44,700 bases of DNA from a virus. The DNA lies in the IMG/VR virus record IMGVR_UViG_3300032156_000023, positions 1 through 44,700 of that record; one strand, given 5' to 3'. The notes below the pieces were generated by a model. The model did not search any database, was not told the DNA's origin, and saw nothing but the letters and a program-made list of their open reading frames with translations. Positions 40,440 to 44,700 of this stretch are shown in pieces. Each line of letters opens with the position of its first letter. The first letter of the stretch is position 1. Position numbers and translations under genes: made by a program.

Positions 40440-41204
40440 TTACACTCCGCTTATAATATAGATAATCGTATCATCGAGTTGCATTAAGTGGTTGATATCA
40501 ATGACTCCTTCTTGCCTAGAATTTAACCAAGTTATAGCTTCCATATTCGTTTTTATAGAATCCATTTGCTTTTCTACTTGTTTATAAAGCAAATGAATCT
40601 TTTGCATATCAGCAGGTTGTGATAACTTTTCTTCGATATATTCTGGATTAGGAAGAGGAACTGTTATAGTTTTAGCTCCTTTCTTTAACCTATCTCTTGT
40701 GTAAGGAACAATACATTCACCAACTTTCAAACAAAATACATTAGTTAAACCAGTCTTTAAACAATAAGATTTAATAAAGATACTGTCTGCACAATTGTAT
40801 ATGATTCTCATAACATCATGATCAAAGACATCTATTTGGACAGGAGGAACATTAATAACTTGCTTCTGCAAACACTTCTTTATCACCATCACCTCTCTAG
40901 TATCTGCATCAGAACTTGAATCTTTCTCACCTCTAGCTTCTGGAACAGCTACAATAATAGTCTTCTTAGAATTTACTCCAGCCATACTAACTTTAGCAAC
41001 TCTAATCGAATCTACTTTCTGAGAATTTTCTAGAAACCACTCTGAAAGAGAAACTAATGGAAGTTCAAGAGCTTTATCTATCATAAGTTTCTTTGGCACA
41101 GTTTCTACAACTTTCTCTTCAGTCACAAGTTCTTCTATATGTTTACTTCTAGACACAGGTTTAGTAACACCTTGCTTAATCATATCTAACAAATTCTCAT
41201 TCAT
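40440..41204 (-). CDS. hypothetical protein (254 aa)
   Basis: A soluble protein with a disordered acidic N-terminal third, then VDSIRVAKVSMAGVNSKKTIIVAVPEARGEKDSSSDADTREVMVIKK. A second half follows with FCLKVGECIVPYTRDRLKKGAKTITVPLPNPEYIEEKL and helices at the end. No family is recognised. It starts behind AAGGAGA inside the end of the previous gene (8-base overlap). Confidence 0.55.
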   Translation of the reverse strand: MNENLLDMIKQGVTKPVSRSKHIEELVTEEKVVETVPKKLMIDKALELPLVSLSEWFLENSQKVDSIRVAKVSMAGVNSKKTIIVAVPEARGEKDSSSDADTREVMVIKKCLQKQVINVPPVQIDVFDHDVMRIIYNCADSIFIKSYCLKTGLTNVFCLKVGECIVPYTRDRLKKGAKTITVPLPNPEYIEEKLSQPADMQKIHLLYKQVEKQMDSIKTNMEAITWLNSRQEGVIDINHLMQLDDTIIYIISGV

Positions 41205-41565
41205 CTTTCATCTCCTTTCCATCTAACCATTTCTTCTTAATACCATCTACTCTCCAACAGACTGGATCTATTTCTGTAAACGTTTCTAAAGCAGCTCCGG
41301 CTAAGACAAACACTTTAACTAAGTTTTCATAAGACAAAATTGGAGCTGTTCCTTGATTCTCTAGCTCAGAACAAAATAGCATCCAAGCAGGTTTTTCAGA
41401 TGTCCATTTATCAGAATAGAAGCTAATGCTCTTCTTCAAATAGCTCTCCAAAAATAGAAGAAAGCTAGCTAGGTTAAAAGATGGATTCTTTTTAAACTCC
41501 CCAAAAATCTTTGTTTGATACTCTCTTTCTTTAATATAAAGTTGAAATAATTCATCAGCTATCAT
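41197..41565 (-). CDS. conserved hypothetical phage protein (122 aa)
   Basis: A helical protein beginning MIADELFQLYIKEREYQTKIFGEFKKNPSFNLASFLLFLESYLKKS and ending ALETFTEIDPVCWRVDGIKKKWLDG. The opening ER.YQ and the closing part resemble small all-alpha phage proteins of unknown role, faintly like MazG-type helices, but without the EExxE metal-binding set. It starts behind GGGGGAA and overlaps the next gene by eight bases. Confidence 0.55.
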   Translation of the reverse strand: MIADELFQLYIKEREYQTKIFGEFKKNPSFNLASFLLFLESYLKKSISFYSDKWTSEKPAWMLFCSELENQGTAPILSYENLVKVFVLAGAALETFTEIDPVCWRVDGIKKKWLDGKEMKDE

Positions 41566-41566
41566 A

Positions 41567-41758
41567 TTATTCCCCCACTTCTATTAGTTTTATTTCTCCT
41601 ATATCACCGCAGTTATTCTTCACAACTCTATTTTTATACAGAATCATGTCTGCTTCACTACACCTCTTACGAACGTCACTTTTTAAATTCATTACCAAAC
41701 TTTTATAATCAACTTCAAAATCTTCTATGCCAATCCAGACTACCATCCCTGAATTCAT
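41567..41758 (-). CDS. hypothetical protein (63 aa)
   Basis: A short protein, MNSGMVVWIGIEDFEVDYKS and on, starting behind TAGGAGG eight bases after the FolE2 stop. It ends one base before the following gene's start. No family is recognised. The good ribosome-binding site and operon spacing support it as real. Confidence 0.55.
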   Translation of the reverse strand: MNSGMVVWIGIEDFEVDYKSLVMNLKSDVRKRCSEADMILYKNRVVKNNCGDIGEIKLIEVGE

Positions 41759-41766
41759 AAAACCTC

Positions 41767-42690
41767 CTACAAGTAGTATGTACCATCAAAACCACCCTGC
41801 AAACCTTTCCAGCAAATGGCTATAGCATCACTAGTGTGTATACTTTCTTCGTGTGTACACTTTACTAACCAGTCGAAAATATTCTCATCTTCATTTAAAC
41901 CGTTCATGATTTTTCTGATAGCATCTTCTACAAACATCGGATTATCTGCAGCTATCTTTGCTATTTCCTGTTCATCTAATCTTTGTATTATAGGATAAGG
42001 TAAAGTTTTAATATTCTTCTCTATTATATCAATGATATCCTCCAGCCAAACTATCTGTGGAGGAATAACTTCAACGAGAACTTCGGCAAAACATCTTTGA
42101 GCATGTGGAAATCCTTTACCTGCATTTTCACATAAACTTGCAGAACAAGGACAGTATGAAGCATACTGAACTTTCACTTTTTCAAAGAATTTAAAAACTT
42201 CTCCTATTAATTTACCTTCAAAAGAACATTCATAGAATTGCGGAAAAACGTGTGTCGTTTTTGGACTTTTCTTGTAAATTGGAAGTTCAAACTCAAACTT
42301 CAAATTACTCTCTGTAGAATCAGCTTCAACAGCAGTTTTAAATTCTTTCAGTATATCTCTAACTAAAGGATGTTTCAGAGGTTTATCTAGATAGTTTTTT
42401 AGAGTTCTCAACAACATTGACATACTAATCCCTTTCATATCTGCTCGAAGATCAGTAGTCATTGTAAGTTCAGCTACTAATTGTCTAAAACCACCATACC
42501 TTGATTCTAATGTAAAAGGAGCCTTTACTTTCTGAACTCCCACTTGATTAATTCTTAGAGGGAATTCAACCTTTCCTTCATGCTGCATATCCGGCAATTT
42601 TCTTTCCAAAGTTCGACCTCCACTCAAAGTTATAGTTTTGTTCTGACTATTCCAGTTAGTTTCTGGTTTGATCGTAGAGACTACTTTCAT
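41767..42690 (-). CDS. folE2: GTP cyclohydrolase IB (FolE2)
   Basis: The product of about 307 residues has the FolE2 pattern: EGKVEFPLRINQVGVQKVKAPF, ELTMTTDLRADMKGISMSMLLRTL, and the metal/catalytic region VQYASYCPCSASLCENAGKGFPHAQR, with the cysteine and histidine of GCYH-IB. This enzyme opens GTP to dihydroneopterin triphosphate, the first step to folate, queuosine and other 7-deazaguanines. In phages it usually feeds preQ0-type DNA base modification. The start is uncertain: ATG 42690 is preferred, and 42711 would add seven residues; both overlap the zinc-ribbon gene. QueD, QueE and QueC are not in the window. Confidence 0.88.
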   Translation of the reverse strand: MKVVSTIKPETNWNSQNKTITLSGGRTLERKLPDMQHEGKVEFPLRINQVGVQKVKAPFTLESRYGGFRQLVAELTMTTDLRADMKGISMSMLLRTLKNYLDKPLKHPLVRDILKEFKTAVEADSTESNLKFEFELPIYKKSPKTTHVFPQFYECSFEGKLIGEVFKFFEKVKVQYASYCPCSASLCENAGKGFPHAQRCFAEVLVEVIPPQIVWLEDIIDIIEKNIKTLPYPIIQRLDEQEIAKIAADNPMFVEDAIRKIMNGLNEDENIFDWLVKCTHEESIHTSDAIAICWKGLQGGFDGTYYL

Positions 42691-42922
42691 TAAAATCAGA
42701 TTCAACATCATCCATCCATATTATAAGCTCTTTACTATCTCCAATATCATGTTCTTTATCGTTTGAACAGTAAAAAATAATTTCTGGTCTGTCTGATATG
42801 TTATTATCAGATCTTTCAATTTTCCCATCTTCTGTAATAGAAAACCATCTCTCTGGAGTTACATAGCTAAAATCAATAGGTTCATTACACTCTTTACAGA
42901 ACATCTGTTTATGTTTAACCAT
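42656..42922 (-). CDS. small zinc-ribbon-like protein (88 aa)
   Basis: The start is ATG 42922, behind AGAGGTGG. The product starts MVKHKQMFCKECNEPIDFSY, with one CxxC pair and one more Cys (FYCSND) with a His nearby, a probable zinc site, and an acidic C-terminus. It overlaps FolE2 by 35 bases in another frame. It follows the large hairpin at 42939-43017. Function unknown. Confidence 0.55.
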   Translation of the reverse strand: MVKHKQMFCKECNEPIDFSYVTPERWFSITEDGKIERSDNNISDRPEIIFYCSNDKEHDIGDSKELIIWMDDVESDFNESSLYDQTRN

Positions 42923-42938
42923 TTTTACCACCTCTTCT

Positions 42939-43017
42939 AAAAGGGGAGTTTAGTTAGTTTCGCTTTTGAGACTGGTTTAACCAATCGCTTGAAACCCTCT
43001 TCCTAAACTCCCCTTTT
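42939..43017. terminator. perfect 15-bp inverted repeat around a 49-nt loop
   Basis: AAAAGGGGAGTTTAG (42939-42953) and CTAAACTCCCCTTTT (43003-43017) pair perfectly, with GTTTC/GAAAC and GGTTTAACC inside. It starts 6 bases past the SPFH stop and ends in TTTT on both strands. It is probably a terminator or processing site, similar in design to 13672-13760 and 17759-17832. Confidence 0.6.
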
Positions 43018-43022
43018 CTAAA

Positions 43023-44282
43023 CTACTTTTGTTCAGTCCGATCTTTAACTCTAGTTTTAATCGACATATCTAGATTAAGATCTTTTGCTGTTTTAGCAGT
43101 CAATAAATCAATCATAGCTTGAGCACCACTTCCTGCTTGAGATGAACCACCAAAAACAGTTTGAGGAACCCAACTACCTTGATATTTCGCAATATTTTCC
43201 CATCTGATTTGCTCTACTCTTATATAAGCATCTAACTTAGCTTGAAGAGCATTATCAGCTTCCATTACTAATCTGCGTCGTGCAGCTTCACCTTCACCTA
43301 AAAGAGTTTGCTGTTTCTTAGTCAATTCTGCAGCTTGAGCATCTAGTTCAGCAACCCTTTTTCTTTGTTCAGCTTCAGTCACTGCTTGGGCCTTAATAAC
43401 TTCTTGTTTCCATTTAGCCCCTGCTGCATCAGCTTCACCTCTCTTAGCTACGGTAATAGCATCCTGTTCAGCTTCTTTAGCACGAGCAACTGCAATTTGA
43501 ACCTGCATCAACGCTTTTTGCTGTTGCTGAATCTGAGCCTCAACACCTTTGTCATACTGAACTTCATTAATACTAAGGTTAAAAGTTTTGATCCCAAAAT
43601 CAGTCAGCGGAGAAGCTTCAACACGCTGGGGAACACCAGATTTATCCATAACAATTTTAGCAACTTTAAAAGTCTTCATTATTCCAGTAATTGGATCTGG
43701 TTTCTTTTCTTCTACCGTCTCAGTTTTATAAACACCTCGCTGAATCTGATCCTCAATAAGATTTAGTAACTCATTACGTCTTTCAGATGCAGACTCTGTT
43801 GAACTCATGGTTGGGCCTGTCATATAAACTGACTTCTCAATAACTGTCCTAACTAATTGTTGTTTAATAGCATCTTGAGAACCATACTTAACATGAAGAG
43901 CTGTAAGGTTCTTTTCATCAGTTGGTATTTCCCAAGCAACTGATCCAGAAATCGAAGCATGACTATTATCATTAAATCGAATCTTTATGGACTCATCAGC
44001 TTTAACCCCTTGATCTTTTCTAAGAGAAAACCAAAACTGATCTCGTTTAGTATACTTGGTAACTTTTCCAAACCCTTGCCATTTCACTCCCTGAGAAATA
44101 TGCCAAGCTAAGTTCCCCTTAATAGGAGATTGAATAACCATAATTTGACTAGCATCTAAATTTTCTAAAACTTGGAAACTTAAGATAAACAAAATAAATC
44201 CTACAACAATTCCAATTCCAAGAGCTAATACCTTTCTTGGCGGTCTGAAACTCATATCTTTCTTCTCATCGTCATACTTCAT
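43023..44282 (-). CDS. SPFH/prohibitin-family membrane protein
   Basis: The start is ATG 44282, behind AAGGAG; upstream in-frame codons belong to the overlapping gene. The 419-residue product has one N-terminal membrane segment (VLALGIGIVVGFILFILSF, about 18-38). A SPFH domain follows (ASISGSVAWEIPTDEKNLTALHVKYGSQDAIKQQLVRTVIEKSVY). After it is a long Ala/Glu/Lys/Gln coiled coil (VEAQIQQQQKALMQVQIAVARAKEAEQDAITVAKRGEADAAGAKW), typical of HflK/HflC, prohibitin and flotillin. SPFH proteins build ring or dome assemblies on membranes and often regulate proteases. The role in a phage is unknown; membrane remodelling or protease control is possible. Confidence 0.85.
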   Translation of the reverse strand: MKYDDEKKDMSFRPPRKVLALGIGIVVGFILFILSFQVLENLDASQIMVIQSPIKGNLAWHISQGVKWQGFGKVTKYTKRDQFWFSLRKDQGVKADESIKIRFNDNSHASISGSVAWEIPTDEKNLTALHVKYGSQDAIKQQLVRTVIEKSVYMTGPTMSSTESASERRNELLNLIEDQIQRGVYKTETVEEKKPDPITGIMKTFKVAKIVMDKSGVPQRVEASPLTDFGIKTFNLSINEVQYDKGVEAQIQQQQKALMQVQIAVARAKEAEQDAITVAKRGEADAAGAKWKQEVIKAQAVTEAEQRKRVAELDAQAAELTKKQQTLLGEGEAARRRLVMEADNALQAKLDAYIRVEQIRWENIAKYQGSWVPQTVFGGSSQAGSGAQAMIDLLTAKTAKDLNLDMSIKTRVKDRTEQK

Positions 44283-44547
44283 TACTTTTCTCCTTTTCTT
44301 TATTTTGAGGTTTAATAGTTTTACGAATCTTTTCAGCTTTTGCTTTTTCTTCAGCCAACATCGACTCAAGTTTCGCTTTTTCCACTTCTTCTTTAGCTTC
44401 TTCCAAGTCCTCTTCCAATTTTTCTGTTGATTTTCTAAAAGCAGGAAAGTATGGTAGACCTCTAGCTAAAGGAACCAGAATTTGAGTGATAACAAAAAGT
44501 AGAAACAAAGCTCCAAATATTACTTGCAACCATTCAAGAAATACCAC
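44272..44547 (-). CDS. small membrane protein with coiled-coil tail (91 aa)
   Basis: The start is GTG 44547, nine bases after AAGGAGG. The product has one membrane helix (VIFGALFLLFVITQILVPLA, about 9-28) followed by a Glu/Lys-rich coiled coil (STEKLEEDLEEAKEEVEKAKLE) to the end. It overlaps the SPFH gene by 11 bases, so both are coupled. The similar layout, helix plus coiled coil, suggests it partners with the SPFH protein at the membrane, which is inference. Confidence 0.7.
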   Translation of the reverse strand: MVFLEWLQVIFGALFLLFVITQILVPLARGLPYFPAFRKSTEKLEEDLEEAKEEVEKAKLESMLAEEKAKAEKIRKTIKPQNKEKEKSNEV

Positions 44548-44565
44548 TCTATACCACCTCCTTGT

Positions 44566-44700
44566 TTACTTCTTCTTTGGAACTGGTTTCGTTGACGCTT
44601 TAATCTTCAGCTTATCATATTTCGGCCAGCTTGATTTATTATCCGGTTTAACAAGCTCCCACTTTGGATGATTACCTGTAGTCTCTACTAGATCATCAAG
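44566..44700 (-). CDS. partial gene, C-terminal 44 residues
   Basis: An open frame enters from beyond the window and stops at 44566-44568. The visible part contains HPKWELVKPDNKSSWPKYDK and a Lys/Pro-rich end (STKPVPKKK). It is 18 bases upstream of the GTG of the small membrane gene, so it belongs to the same operon. Too little is present to name it. Confidence 0.6.
   Translation of the reverse strand, partial: LDDLVETTGNHPKWELVKPDNKSSWPKYDKLKIKASTKPVPKKK

Noticed and set aside
1-44700. Reassigned stop codon, as in some large phages
   Set aside because: TAA, TAG and TGA all terminate well-bounded genes with correct family lengths, so the standard code fits.
1-44700. CRISPR array or insertion sequence
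   Set aside because: No regularly spaced direct repeats and no transposase or IS-like terminal repeats were seen; the only mobile elements are the two homing endonucleases.

Overview
The window is a stretch of a large tailed (contractile, myovirus-type) bacteriophage genome. It is AT-rich, uses all three standard stop codons, has strong Shine-Dalgarno sites and very tight gene packing, and carries a T4-like tail and packaging set: tail sheath, tail tube, gp25-like and gp6-like baseplate wedge proteins, a gp26/gp51-like tail assembly protein, a gp27-like hub, a tape measure with a peptidase domain, and a large terminase. The SPFH protein, GTP cyclohydrolase IB, tRNA genes, RNA ligase and many small zinc-ribbon proteins fit a big (possibly jumbo) phage. 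The host cannot be read from the sequence.

Layout. 1-7720 (+): HD-domain protein, GIY-YIG homing endonuclease, baseplate/tail proteins with PKD domains and a very long LamG/FN3-like adhesin. 7721-8938 (-): a lone calcineurin-like phosphoesterase. 9140-13615 (+): a second homing endonuclease, two virion proteins and the tail sheath, closed by a strong terminator. 13842-17987 (-): an accessory cassette of small genes with a tRNA-His, an unusual tRNA-like gene, a structured RNA candidate, an RNA ligase and a DEDDh exonuclease; it separates the sheath from the tube gene. 18150-28924 (+): the tail operon with HAD protein, tube, gp26/51-like protein with a probable +1 frameshift extension, gp25, a family of paralogous hydrophobic/Cys-rich proteins, and gp6. 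28928-37078 (-): baseplate protein, tape measure, HExxH protein, terminase and hub. 37208-44700 (-): mostly unknown genes, a DUF932-like protein, a methyltransferase-like protein, FolE2, SPFH and membrane proteins, ending in a truncated gene.

The best candidates for something undescribed are: the set of twin CX3C, single-hydrophobic-segment proteins in the baseplate operon; an apparent +1 programmed frameshift at 21347-21353; a 97-nt tRNA-like gene with an 8+5 bp acceptor/T architecture like tRNA-Sec but a non-Sec anticodon loop; and a recurring intergenic motif close to GAACAAAWWAAAAAD, 28-47 nt upstream of mainly structural genes, which looks like a phage promoter. Function calls below rest on reading of motifs and family memory; no database search was run.
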